In this document: piece after piece, positions 1-9,942 of the stretch | How positions within the stretch are numbered: the first letter of the stretch is position 1 | Layout: each line of letters opens with the position of its first letter | Source: Dasypus novemcinctus | Taxonomy: Eukaryota > Chordata > Mammalia > Cingulata > Dasypodidae | Assembly (NCBI RefSeq): GCF_030445035.2 | Contig: NC_080702.1 | Span: forward strand, 14,392,029-14,456,028 | Reading direction: 5' to 3' | DNA: 64,000 bases | Position numbers and translations under genes: made by a program | The notes under the pieces: model-generated | Database searches by the model: none | Told to the model about the DNA's origin: nothing | Seen by the model: the letters and a program-made list of their open reading frames with translations, nothing else

Positions 1-185
1 TACAGAAGAGCCCACAGTGAATGGACACAGAGAGCAGACAATAAGCAAGCCACAAGGCGGGTGTGTATGGAAATAAATTTTAAAAATAAATATAGGCACA
101 GAAGAATGCACAGTGAAAGGACACACAGAGTAGACAGCAAGAAATATGCTGCAAAGGGGGGGAGAGAAATATTTAAAGAAAAAAA
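1..185 (+). repeat. Two SINE 3' tails in tandem
   Basis: Two copies of the xenarthran SINE tail (agaaga..cacagtgaatggacacagag, then 'agcagaca', then A-rich) lie head to tail at about 1-101 and 102-185. The heads are absent or outside the window. Confidence 0.75.
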
Positions 186-1493
186 TCAATTACAGAAGGA
201 AAACTGGAATTATACAAGTAAGTGAAAAATATATGACCCATTTTTAAATATCCAACAGGATAATTTTCTGAAACCCACCTACAAGAGAAATCAGAAAATT
301 CTTATTAAAAAAAAAAATCATGCAAAAACCTATGGGAAGGAGCAAGGCACTGCCCCTTATAGCTATAAGGGAAACTTATAGTTATAAATTTCTACATTAA
401 GAATGAATGGTTTCAAACGAATAACCTAACTTCCTATCTTGAAGAAAGAAGAATAAGTCAAACTTAACATTACTAGGAGGAAGGAAATAATAAAGATTAG
501 AGTAGAGATAAGTGAGATAAAGAACAGAAAAACAATTGAGAGGATCAATGAAACCAAAATTTAGTTCTTTGAAAAGATTAATAAAATTGACAAAGCTTTA
601 TCCAAACGAAGAGAAATGAAAGAAGATGCAAATAACTACTTAAGGAGTGAAAGTGGGAATATTATCACTGATCTAGCAGAAATTAAAAGGGTTATAAGAG
701 AATATTATGAACATTCATATGCCAACAAACTAGATAACCTAGAGGACATGAACAAATTCCTAGAAACATAAAAATAACCTGCACCGATTCAAGAAGAAAT
801 AAAAGATCTTAAGAGACCTATAAAAGCAAAAAGACTGAATAATCAAAAACCTCCCAACAAAGAAAGGTCCAAGACCAGATGGCTTTAGAGAGAATTGTAC
901 CAAGCACTCAAACAAGAATTAACACAAATCCTTTACATAGCCTTCCAAAAGAAACGAAGAGGTCGGGATTCTTCCTAATTCATTCTATGAAGCTAGTATT
1001 ACTGTGATACCCAAACCAGACAGAGACATCAAAAGAAAGTAACAGAACAACTTCTCTAATGAAGCAAAATCGCAACAAAACACTGGAAAATCAAATCCAA
1101 CATAAATTAGAAGGATTATACCGCATGGCCAAGGGCGACTTATCCCAAGAAGAAAAAATCCATATGATCACTTTAATAGCACAAAGAAAGCTTCTGATGA
1201 TATCTACCATGATTTCATAATATCACTCAGAAAAATAGGAATAAAAGGTAAACACCAAAACATGATAAACACAAAAAACTCACAGCAAACATCGTAGTCA
1301 ATATAAGAAAGAATGAAAACTTGCAATGAAAGACTGAAACCTGTGATCAGGAACAAGGCAAGGTTGCCCACTTTTATCACTTCTATTCAAAATTATACTC
1401 AAAAGTTCCTGGCAGGGTAATTAGGCAAAAAAAGAAAAAGGCTTTGAAATCAGAAATGAAAAAGTAAAACTAACACTTCTCTCTGATGGTATG
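186..1493 (+). pseudogene. L1 ORF2 fragment (endonuclease-RT linker and RT start)
   Basis: The translation is full of stops. It keeps the order of L1 ORF2 seen in other copies in this window: the segment before 'caataaaattgacaaag', the 'tatgccaacaaactagataacct' region, and the 'ccagatggctt' RT start. It parallels 42600-44200. It is an old, degenerate copy and the part just upstream of the piece at 2101. Confidence 0.75.
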
Positions 1494-2100
1494 TCCTTCC
1501 ATAATGAAAATCCTCCATTTTGACTCTGCTCCCAGCATGAGGGGAAAGCAGCCTGACTGAAAATCACAGTGAAGGTATGAAATAGTTTCTTTCATTCAGA
1601 TCAACCTGCAGCCCTAGGCTAGGCTTCAGTACCACCTCTGTCAGGGTGGCAACTGGTGGTACTGTCCCACCTATCCAGGTAACTGCAGGTACCTTTGGTT
1701 GGCACAGAATGAATAACTCGGAATATACTAGGGCAACTGTGGTCATCTTGGGCCCGTAATGCATAGATTGCTGCCCACACATGCAGCTCCATGCCCTCCC
1801 CAAGCAGGGGAGAAGGGGGCATGAACCTTCATCAGGCTCTCTGGGCAACTACAGCCTAGGCCTGCATGACTTGGATTATTTCACACACCCGTGACTCGGT
1901 CCCTATCCCTGGCAAAGAACAAAGTTTGAAGAAGCTTCATTGGTTCTTGGGGTTAAAAGGGAAACTTGAGCTTCCACAGCTTACATCACCAACTACGTTC
2001 TTGGTTCCTACTGCACAACCAGCAAGGGAGAAGGGCAGGAAACCCTAATTTATAGAGAAAACCTGCATGCAGAATAAATACTCTAATAAGCCAGAGGCTT
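1494..2100 (+). repeat. Isolated L1 5'UTR fragment
   Basis: This matches the 5'UTR of the L1 at 15420-16010 step by step (ccattttgactctgc..., cagcatgagggga..., gatcaacctgcagccctagg..., and the 'agaataaata' end near ORF1). It sits between two ORF2 pieces of an unrelated L1, with no ORF1 or ORF2 of its own. Confidence 0.75.
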
Positions 2101-2469
2101 ATTTTCATTGCCAGACTTTAAATCATATAACCTAGCTGGGGTGGTAAAAACAACATGGTACTGGCCTAAAGACAGACACATAGGCCAATGGAACCAAACT
2201 GATGTTTCAGAAACATACCCTCACATGTATGGTCAAGCGATTTTTGACTACCCTGTCAAACCCACTCAGCTCTGGCAGAACAGCCCATTCTACAAATGGT
2301 ACGGAGAGAACTGAGTATCAATAGCCAAAAGAAGGAAAGAGGATCCCTATCTCACACCTGATCCAAAAATTAACTAAATATGATTCAAACACCTAAATAT
2401 AAAAGCAAAAACCATAAAGCTTCTAGAAGAAAATGAAGGAAAATATCTGCAAGACCTGGTGATAGGTGT
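2101..2469 (+). pseudogene. L1 ORF2 C-terminal fragment
   Basis: The segment encodes the usual ORF2 C-terminal order ('PDFKSY', then a 'TDRPSHMYG'-like run, then 'NSPFYKWYGEN') and ends near 'ctagaagaaaatgaagg'. It parallels 21710-21990 and 44760-45100. The coding frame is broken. Confidence 0.8.
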
Positions 2470-2515
2470 TATTTTGTGTGTGTGTGTGTGTATACATATA
2501 TATGTATATACTTGT
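2470..2515. repeat. (TG)n / (TA)n microsatellite
   Basis: About nine TG dinucleotides are followed by an alternating TA-rich tract, next to a reversed SINE. Confidence 0.85.
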
Positions 2516-2760
2516 TATCATTTTATCCCACCCCCTTGCATCTTGCTTTCTGTCTGCTCTCTCTGTCCATTCACTGCTTGTCTCCCTTTGTTGCATCATC
2601 TTGCTGCGCCAGCTCTCCGTGGGTGCCAGCCATCAGCTCTCCACAGGAGCAGGTCAGTCAGCTTGCCTTCAGAAGGAGGCCCCAGGACGCGAACTCAAGG
2701 CCTCTCATATGGTAGACAGGAGCCCAATCAATTGAGGTACAGCCGCTTCCCTGATCCCAA
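2516..2760 (-). repeat. DAS-type SINE, reverse orientation
   Basis: Read on the minus strand, it has a tRNA-like head (gggaagcggctgtacctcaa..., with a degenerate B box) and the characteristic tail that ends by 'cagtgaatggacagagagag'. It lies inside an L1. Confidence 0.85.
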
Positions 2761-3628
2761 TATATATACTTTTTCCTTATTTATTTTTTTTTAAATGTTA
2801 CATTCAGAAAATATTCCAATAGCATACTTGGGGTTCCTGGTCAGGTGTGGGTGCTCTCTCTCTGGAAATTAAAGAGACATTGTTTTCTGTGCTGAGCTGG
2901 TTCAACGAGGACCCACTTGAATCTCCTACTGGACCTCTCAGGCAGCTGTCCTGCTGTCTTGGGAGAGAGGGAAGTGAGGAAGGGAGAAAGGGGGAATGTC
3001 AGATTCCCAAGCATTTTATTTAACTGCAAAGAGGATTCCTTGCTTGAAACTTTGTCTGGTATTTTGTTGGTTTGTCTTCTTGTTTTTCCTTCCTCTTTAT
3101 CCCCCCAAGGCCCTTTTTTCTTTCTTTTTTTTTTCCTTACTTACTCCCGCTATCCCTTTTTTTCTTTCTTTCTCTTCCTTTAAACTTTTTTTATATTAGG
3201 CTCTGCAGGGAGCACTTCACATTTGCTATATTTCCTCTTCCTCCATTTCTTCTTTTCTGTGTGTATTGATTTTGGCCACCAACATTATCCCCTTTCCTCT
3301 ACATCTTTCTATGCCCCATCATTTATTGTTTCTCTTACATTACACCTCTCTTTGTTTGGCCCCGTATTTTTCTAACTTTTTATATCTAATACCTTTGTTC
3401 TGGTTTGTCTTATATTGACTCTTTATGTTATTGTCCTTTCTTTTCTCTTTCCCTCTCTCCTGAACACACTAGCCTTTTAATTCACACTATATTCCTCCCC
3501 ATATTCAGTTTACTGTCTCATTATAGGTACTCTACTTTTCTTACTGTTATAACTCTGCAGAGCTTACAGGAGTCTAATATGCATTCTCCTAGATCTCACA
3601 TGATTCCTCTGGTAATATTTACTATAAA
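2761..3628 (+). repeat. Pyrimidine-rich L1 5'UTR-like segment
   Basis: A long C/T-rich tract (about 3040-3560) matches the order of the L1 5'UTR at 59990-60500. The shared landmark is 'tttgtttgg', followed by a 'tatttttctaa' run. It lacks ORF1. It lies in a block of about 1.16 kb (2470-3628) inserted in an older L1 just before that L1's 3' end. Confidence 0.55.
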
Positions 3629-3811
3629 TACTAGGTGGTGGTTTCTTAAAGGAGACAAGACTAGGACTAAAATGGCCTACTGATACTTACTGTATATAGA
3701 AGTTTTAATTAGCTTTACTGTAAAAGTGTGGAAATGTATAGAGTGGATAGTAACACATAGCTAGTAACAGCCAGTTCATAAATGGGGATGTGGCTGAAAA
3801 CGGTAGTCTAC
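3629..3811 (+). repeat. L1 3' region, part 1 (host of the provirus)
   Basis: This aligns with 21965-22150 (same 'ggagacaaga.taggac' and 'gatggtaa/gatagtaa' landmarks). The provirus interrupts it at 3811. The L1 resumes at 10859, so this L1 is older than the provirus. Confidence 0.8.
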
Positions 3812-4110
3812 TGTAGGTAGAGCGGCAGAGACATTCAGCCTGGCTGTGTTGCGAGCGACTAGATGAGCACTCTCTCTAGTCCACACGCTTTTGGGCACAC
3901 CCAAAAGATGACGCACCAGCACTGAGCCAAATGTCTTCAGCCCCGCCTCACCCTCCTCCCGTGAGCTCTCCACCTATCAGCTATGCTCCGTAAGCCAAAC
4001 CGCTATATAAATGCTGCAACTTCCTCAATAAAGCAAACATGCATCACGAACCCATCTCCGGAGTGAGTCTGTCTCCATCATCCTTACCCCAAGGAGCCCC
4101 TCGTTCAACA
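3812..4110 (+). repeat. 5' LTR of the class II provirus
   Basis: 299 bp, starting TGTAGG and ending TTCAACA, in proper TG..CA form. It is short for a betaretrovirus. The TATA box is near base 193 and the poly(A) signal near base 216, so U3 is about 220 bp and R-U5 about 80 bp. Its partner is 10560-10858. Confidence 0.95.
4004..4032 (+). promoter_or_regulatory. LTR core promoter and poly(A) signal
   Basis: TATATAA at 4004-4010 and AATAAA at 4027-4032. They are only 16 bp apart, so the poly(A) signal lies at or just before the expected cap site. Both elements are unchanged in the 3' LTR (10752-10758 and 10775-10780). Confidence 0.7.
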
Positions 4111-4112
4111 AG

Positions 4113-4130
4113 TGGCGCCCAAACAGGGAC
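4113..4130 (+). other. Primer-binding site, tRNA-Lys type
   Basis: TGGCGCCCAAACAGGGAC begins two bases after the 5' LTR. From knowledge of retroviral PBSs it differs at one base from the tRNA-Lys3 site shared by lentiviruses and some betaretroviruses. That mismatch could be ancestral or decay. Confidence 0.9.
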
Positions 4131-4160
4131 TCGCAGCCGATGCTCCTGCCGTCTATGACT

Positions 4161-4169
4161 CGGGTAAGT
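4161..4169 (+). promoter_or_regulatory. Leader splice donor
   Basis: CGG|GTAAGT is a near-ideal 5' splice site 33 bases after the PBS. This is where a retrovirus needs the donor for spliced env mRNA. A pyrimidine-rich tract and CAG (to 4215) follow 52 bases later. Confidence 0.6.
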
Positions 4170-4701
4170 GATCCTTGAAGTGGGTAACCTTCCCTCCTCC
4201 CCTCGGACTCCGCAGGCTCAAGCCCTGCACAATCTCTTGGCAAGTAGGCATATTAAAATATCAGAAAAAGAACTTAACCAGTACTGGGATATAATAGTCC
4301 ACTTCAATCCCTGGCTCTCGACTGCATCTCTATGGGACCCTCAGACCTGGGCTAAACTGGTAAAGCACGTGCGCTCTGCAGAGGGTCATGAAAACAAAAC
4401 ATTCCCTCTCAGCCTTATCCCTGCGCTCCTAGCTATTCATGCTTGCCTTACGGGGGCTCCAGAAGACGAACCAGCCCCTATCCCTGATATAATGCCTGCA
4501 GACTGCTCCCCAGCAGCGCCGCCTTATACCTTAACCCCCGCACAGTTGTGGGGCTCGACTACACTGCCCGATACTAATGCCCTATACTCTCCTCTATTGC
4601 AATTTGTGGGGGCCACCAGTTCAGACACCAATGCTACCAGCCCCCCAGCACCACCTGATGCTAAGACAAGGCAGAGCCACCCAATATCACTACCATCGTA
4701 G

Positions 4702-5801
4702 TCTACATATAATAACAGGAGTTAAAAATGCTGTTTGACCTAAAGTAAGGGGGAAATGGAAAGGACAAATGAGTTCATATGGCAATGAGTCTCTAAAAAA
4801 GAGTCTGGAGGTTGTCAGAAGGATTACCCTTATGCACACGTGAGCAGAGTCTCAGAGACAGATAAAATAGATACAACCCCAGGTACTGGTTCTTTTGAGG
4901 GCTAAAGAGACCCACAGGTTCTATGGTCATGGCTGGCAGAGTTCACTGCCATGTCAGTTGGCCCTTCTTTGGAGCTGGTGTTTCTGCGTGATGGAGCTGG
5001 ACTCAGATGTGATCTCTTTTCACAAGCCTTTCATGCTACTTTACTGGAATTGTCGTTGGTGCTGGGGTTTAAGATATATCTAGGGGATTTGAATCTCTGG
5101 ACTGACAATATGATAGCCAGGCCCTGAGCCTCAACAGACTTCAGCTCCTACACTCTGGTTTATTGGACTTACCCACTCAGCTAACATGGAGTTGAAGAAT
5201 GTCAGCCACCACACCATGGAGCCTAGAGTGCCTACAACTGAAAGCAGGAGGATTGCAGCCAGTATCCATGTGGAATCTAAGGCCCCTCTTGACATAGATG
5301 TGGAATGGACACAACCAAGCCAAGGTCCACAGGAAGGAGGAATACAGTAAGGATTACAGTGGACTTAATGATATTTTATTCATTAACTATTGTGGTTAAT
5401 AATCGAGAAAATGTGGCATTGGTGTGGAAAAAAAGTGGCCATGGTGGCTGCTGGGTGCGGGGAATGGGAGGAAGAGATGAGATGTGGAGGCATTTTCGGG
5501 ACTTGGAGTTGTCCTGAGTGGTGCTGCAGGGACAATTGCCAGACACTGTATGTCCTCCCATGGCCCACTGGATGGAATGTGGGAGAGTGTGGGCTATGGT
5601 GTAGTCTACAGGCCATGGGGTGCAGTGATGCCCAGAGATGTACTCACCAGATGCAATGGATGTGTCATGATGATGGGGGAGAGTGTTACTGTGGGGGGAG
5701 TGGTGGGGTGGGGGCGGTGGGGGTGAATGGGGACCTCATATTTTTTGAATGTAATATTTTAAAAAATGAATAAATAAAATAAAATTAAAAAAAAAAAAAA
5801 A
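4702..5801 (+). mobile_element. 5'-truncated L1 3'UTR inserted in gag
   Basis: This starts in the 3'UTR (the landmark 'aaaaatgctgtttgacc' recurs in minus-strand copies near 56670 and 20270) and ends in a poly(A) at about 5787-5801. It is roughly 96% identical by eye to 13544-14032. The left edge is uncertain (4685-4702) and no clear target duplication was found. Together with the frame change across the insertion, this suggests a small loss of gag sequence. It must be younger than the provirus. Confidence 0.85.
5692..5733 (+). other. G-run cluster in L1 3'UTR (G-quadruplex motif)
   Basis: Five runs of at least four G (6,4,5,5,4) lie within 42 bases, followed by 'acctcata' near the poly(A) tail. 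The same cluster recurs near 13200-13240 and 13919-13963. It also appears as C-runs near 55741-55790. Four-run G clusters in L1 3'UTRs are known from other mammals. Confidence 0.65.
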
Positions 5802-6951
5802 GAGAGACTCGCTACCGAGGAACTTTCCGCTATGCGAGTCCCCACGCCAAAGGAACTCTCTGCTGCAAAACTCCCCGTGTCAACACTTCCCACTTCGCAA
5901 CTTCCCCCTCCACAGAACCCAGCTCCCAAGGAAGCCTGGGCTATGGGCACTCCCTGTGACACCTCAGACTCTCCTACCAGCAGCCCATGGTTAACTAACT
6001 ACTCCCAGCTTTGCCGGCAACGAGATGCCCATTCTAACACAGGAGCAGAATCATGGCCCCACTTCCATCCTGTTAATGTAAACCCCACTGCTGCCCGCCC
6101 GGCACAACGGTATCCCCATGAACAAAAAACAATCACCACTTTACGCTGTGTCATGCAAGAGGATGGCCTTAACAGTCCATGTGCACAAATGTTATTAGAA
6201 AACTTCAATGTAGACCTTAATTGTGCCACTGATTGGAAAAACCTAGCATGCGCTCTATTACCCACTGGGGATTATATCCAATGGAAAGCACTCTATTATG
6301 ATGAGGCTGAAATACTGGGAGAAAGAAATGTGGTAGCTGGAGTTAATATTCCCACAGAATCCCTACAAGGAGAGGGCCAATATGCATCTCCTACTGTCCA
6401 GGCCACAGGGCCCTCCAATATTTTGATCAATGCCGTTTATGCACTATGAGAGCATTCAAAAAAATAAATCCAAAAGGAAAACCCCTTCAAATGTCTAAAC
6501 TTGTACAAGGCACTAATGAAGGCTTTGTTAACTTTTCTGGCCGAGTTAAGGAAGCAGTATAGAGAAAAGTCACCCATGCCACAGCAGCGGACATGCTAGT
6601 AAAGGACCTTTAATGGGAGGCGGCCAAGGGCGAATGCCGTAGAGCCATCGCTCCGTTGTGCAAGGGCACACCGGAAGACTGGGTGCTAGCTTGTCGTGAC
6701 GTTGGCTCGCTATCCACCAGCGTGTTGGCTGCCACCCTAGCCCAGCATCTCAAGGTATCCCCCAAATCAAACTCAGGCAATTGTTTCCATTGTCACTCTA
6801 CTAGACATTTTGCGAGAGAATGCCCGCAAAAACAGTCACAAAAATCCTCTCCTGGCAAGCCAAATCCAATCTGTCCTAGGTGCCACAAGGGGCTCCATTG
6901 GAAACGCGACTGTAGGTCTCACAACAACGCCCGTGGAGAAACCCTACTGCC

Positions 6952-6958
6952 TTTAAAT
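6952..6958 (+). other. Candidate gag-pro slippery heptamer
   Basis: T TTA AAT sits in the correct gag phase for a -1 shift, 31 bases before the gag stop. In this copy the codon after slippage is TGA (6958-6960), so the shifted frame closes at once. It is either a decayed site or a chance match. Confidence 0.4.
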
Positions 6959-6990
6959 GAGAAGCGGGGCACCTCTCAGCCCCACCAGTA

Positions 6991-7362
6991 AGAGAGGAAA
7001 CTCGATTAAATCCAGGCATTTATTGGACGGTCCCCATCGCCCAAAACAAAGCATGGTTAACCCTAGATATCAATGGAAAATCCATAGTAGGGCAGCTTGA
7101 TACAGGGGCGGATATCTCCGTCCTAAGTAGTAAAGATCTAGACCCAGAATGGCCCCTACAGATCGGGCCCGTTATTCAGGGAGTGGATGGCTTAAAAACT
7201 TCCCGCCAAGTTTCAAAACCCTTAACTTAGACAGACCCAGATGGTACTGCAAGACAATTCCAACCCTTGGTGTTGACACAACTCCCTAATACCCTATGGG
7301 GCAGAGACAAAATGCCTCAGCTCGGAACCATCCTAACAACTGACCAGTTCCCCCAATCCTAA
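6991..7362 (+). pseudogene. pro: Provirus protease (pro)
   Basis: Pro is an aspartic protease that processes Gag and Gag-Pol. The frame is one base back from gag, as in betaretroviruses. The catalytic loop LDTGAD is encoded at about 7096-7113, and the C-terminal WGRD motif near 7300. An in-frame TAG at 7228-7230 breaks it, and the normal-looking end is TAA at 7360-7362. At about 124 codons it has room for the protease only. No dUTPase domain, which many betaretroviruses carry in this frame, can be seen between the zinc knuckles and the protease. Confidence 0.85.
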
Positions 7363-7382
7363 AGGCCACTGCTCCACCACTA

Positions 7383-9940
7383 ATGACAATCATGAAACCC
7401 CTACCAGTCACCCTAAAATGGGATACTAAACAACCCATCTGGGTGGACCAGTGGCCCCTGCCTCGTGAAAAACTCACTCAACTCAAAATCCTTGTCCAAC
7501 AACAGCTAGATCTCGGGCACCTAGAGCCCACTACCAGCCCCCTTAATATCCCTGTATTTGTTATACAAAAGAAAGCAAAAGGCAAATGGCGCTTCCTTCA
7601 TGACCCGTGGGCCATCAACTCTCATATGGAAAAGATAGGCTCACCACAACCGGGTGTCCCTCATCCCTCAGCTATACACGAAAATAGTTGTATTTTTATA
7701 ATAGACATAAAAGATTGTTTCTTTTCCATTCCATTGCATAAACAAGACCGCCCATATTTCGCCTTCACAGTTCTGGCAATTAACCATGCTCTGCCAGCTG
7801 AGCAGTACCAATGGAAAGTCCTCCCCCAAGGCCTGAAAAAACAGTTCCACAATATGTCAAAATTTCGTAGGCAATGCCACGTTACCACTGCAAACTTACT
7901 GCCAAATCATCCACTACATGGATGATATTCTCACAGCACACCCTGATCAGGATCATCTAACAAACTGTTTTAAGGTGTTACTCCATAATCTAAAACAGTT
8001 GGGACTGCAAATCACCCCCGAAAAGGTGCAAACTAAATCGCCCTTCAGCTTTCTAGGATATCGTATCAATATGGGCATCAAGCCCTTGTCACCATCTCTA
8101 ACAATAACACAAAATTGCACATTAAATCAACTGCAGAAAATCTGCGGGGACATAAACTGGATCAGACCACATCTATCCCTATCATCACATAAATTAGCAC
8201 CCCTCTTTTCCGTTTTAGAGGGAGACCCCAATCCCACGAGTCGTCGTGTCTTCACTTCTGAAGCTGAAGATGTCAAAAAATATATCAATTCCCAAATGCA
8301 AAACACAGAACTGGCCAAAATTAATCCTCATAAACCTCTCCTTGCCATAGTATTAGCAACCCAAGGAACACCCACTGGAGTTCTATGTCAAAATGAGCCC
8401 CTATACTGGGTGCACCTCTCCTTCAATATTCTCGGCAAAATCACACCCCAATTAACAGCCTTTTGCCTACTGGGGAGAAAATTACGATACACAGCAAAAA
8501 GCATCTACAGCCAGGAGCCAGACAAACTAATCTTGCCTCTTACAGGAGAGCATATCACCCACCTTCTCCAAACCAACCTCGAAATACAAATGCTTGTAGC
8601 AGGATTTCCTGGGCAAATAGATCATCATCGGCCAGCTCACAAACTTCTCTCCACCCTCGGGCAATTGTCGTGCAGTTTCCATGAGAACACTTACCCGCTG
8701 TCCAAGCCACTCCCAAATGAAACCCCTGTCTTTACAGACGCCAATAAGTCATTCCATGTAGTACTCATAAAACAACAAAAACAAATGGATTGGATTATAA
8801 AATGCCCCCATGACAGCTCAGTACAGTTTGGAGAACTATATGCACTCTTCCTTGTGCTATATCATTGTCAGAATATCCCTATAAATACCTTCTCCGGCAG
8901 TGCATATGCGGCACAAACCCTACATAGCCTTCCACATGCAGTCTTTCGCTTAAGAAAAACCCAACCAGATGACCTGTTAACCCAAACCAAGGCTATCCTT
9001 GAAAATAGAGCACAGCCATGGTACATACAACATATTAGAGCACATACTGCTTTGCCTGGCCCTCTAGCACGAGGGAACCAGCAAGCAGACGAATCCACTG
9101 ATTAATACTCACTGCACCTGCTATTGATCAAGCACCCACTTTACATGCCAAATTCCATATGTCTGCACATGCCCTCAAGCGGCTGTTTCATTTGCTCTCT
9201 CACCAACAATGCAAACATCTAACTCGCGCCTGCCCGCAGTGTGTCCCCTGTTACCACTAGGACCACTTCAACCCCAAGGAGTCAACCCAACAGGGTTACA
9301 TCATAACAGCTTATGGCAAATGGACGTCACCCGCGTCCCCTCTTTTGGGACACTGAAATATGTCCATGTAATTATTGACACATATTCCGGATTTGTGTTT
9401 GCCACCGCTCTCTCGTGAGCGTACCCGTCATGCTACTTCTGCCTTGTTGCAGCCATTCTACAAATGGGGGTGCCATGGGCCTTAAAAACAGACAACAGAC
9501 CCTGTTAGACATCCCAATCCTTCCAATCCTTCTGTTCTGAATGGCGGGTCAAACATCTACAGGCATCCCACACAACCCACAGGGTCAAGCCATCGTTGAA
9601 CGCATCCATGCCACCCTGAAACAATATATACTAAAACAAAAGGGGGAGGACCCTAGGGATATACTCAAAAACATCATAACAAAAGCCCTAATTACACTAA
9701 ATTACTTTTCTTTCAGTTCTGAAGGTCTCTCTCCCACCAATAAGCACTGGGGAGGACTCCGCTCTATACCCACACCAGTGCCCTTGGTGCGCTGGAAAGA
9801 CCCCCTGACGCAACAATGGAATGGGCCCTATCCCCTACTAATACAGGGATGAGGGTCTGCTTGTGTCTTTCCAGAAAACGCAGACCAGCCCATCTGGGTC
9901 CCCAGCATATTGATACAGCTCGCCGTGCCCCTGAAAAACA
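7383..9940 (+). pseudogene. pol: Provirus pol (RT, RNase H, integrase), broken
   Basis: RT: 7383-7900 is open in a frame one base back from pro and covers the fingers and palm (WPL..EKL, GKWRFLHD, DIKDCFF, QWKVLPQG). A frameshift between about 7830 and 7900 moves it to the frame with YMDD (7915-7926), open to 9105. RNase H: TDAN at about 8734 and the C-terminal GNQQAD are present, but the usual third catalytic Asp reads Gly (S-G-S-A-Y near 8900). Integrase: the His/Cys zinc site is at 9144-9240, D1 at 9323, D2 (TDN) at 9491, E at 9598, and a C-terminal W-K-D..W-G-P domain at 9790-9840. It has several frameshifts and stops, including TGA near 9850. It cannot be functional. Confidence 0.9.
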
Positions 9941-9942
9941 AG

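Larger units (their letters stand above)
4155..6991 (+). pseudogene. gag: Provirus gag (matrix-capsid-nucleocapsid), broken
   Basis: Gag would form the virion core. Three coding stretches remain. (1) About 4216-4700 encodes a p10-like matrix domain, then a Pro-rich spacer. (2) 5802-6449 encodes a Pro-rich stretch and the capsid N-terminal region. (3) About 6455-6991 encodes the capsid major homology region (Q-G-x3-E-x3-F near 6506-6545) and two CX2CX4HX4C zinc knuckles (CFHC..C near 6782-6825, CPRC..C near 6875-6920). Breaks: the matrix frame has no in-frame ATG; an L1 3' end splits the gene at about 4702-5801; a frameshift lies near 6450; TAG at 6560 and TAA at 6611. Two zinc knuckles fit betaretroviruses. 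It cannot make Gag. Confidence 0.9.
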
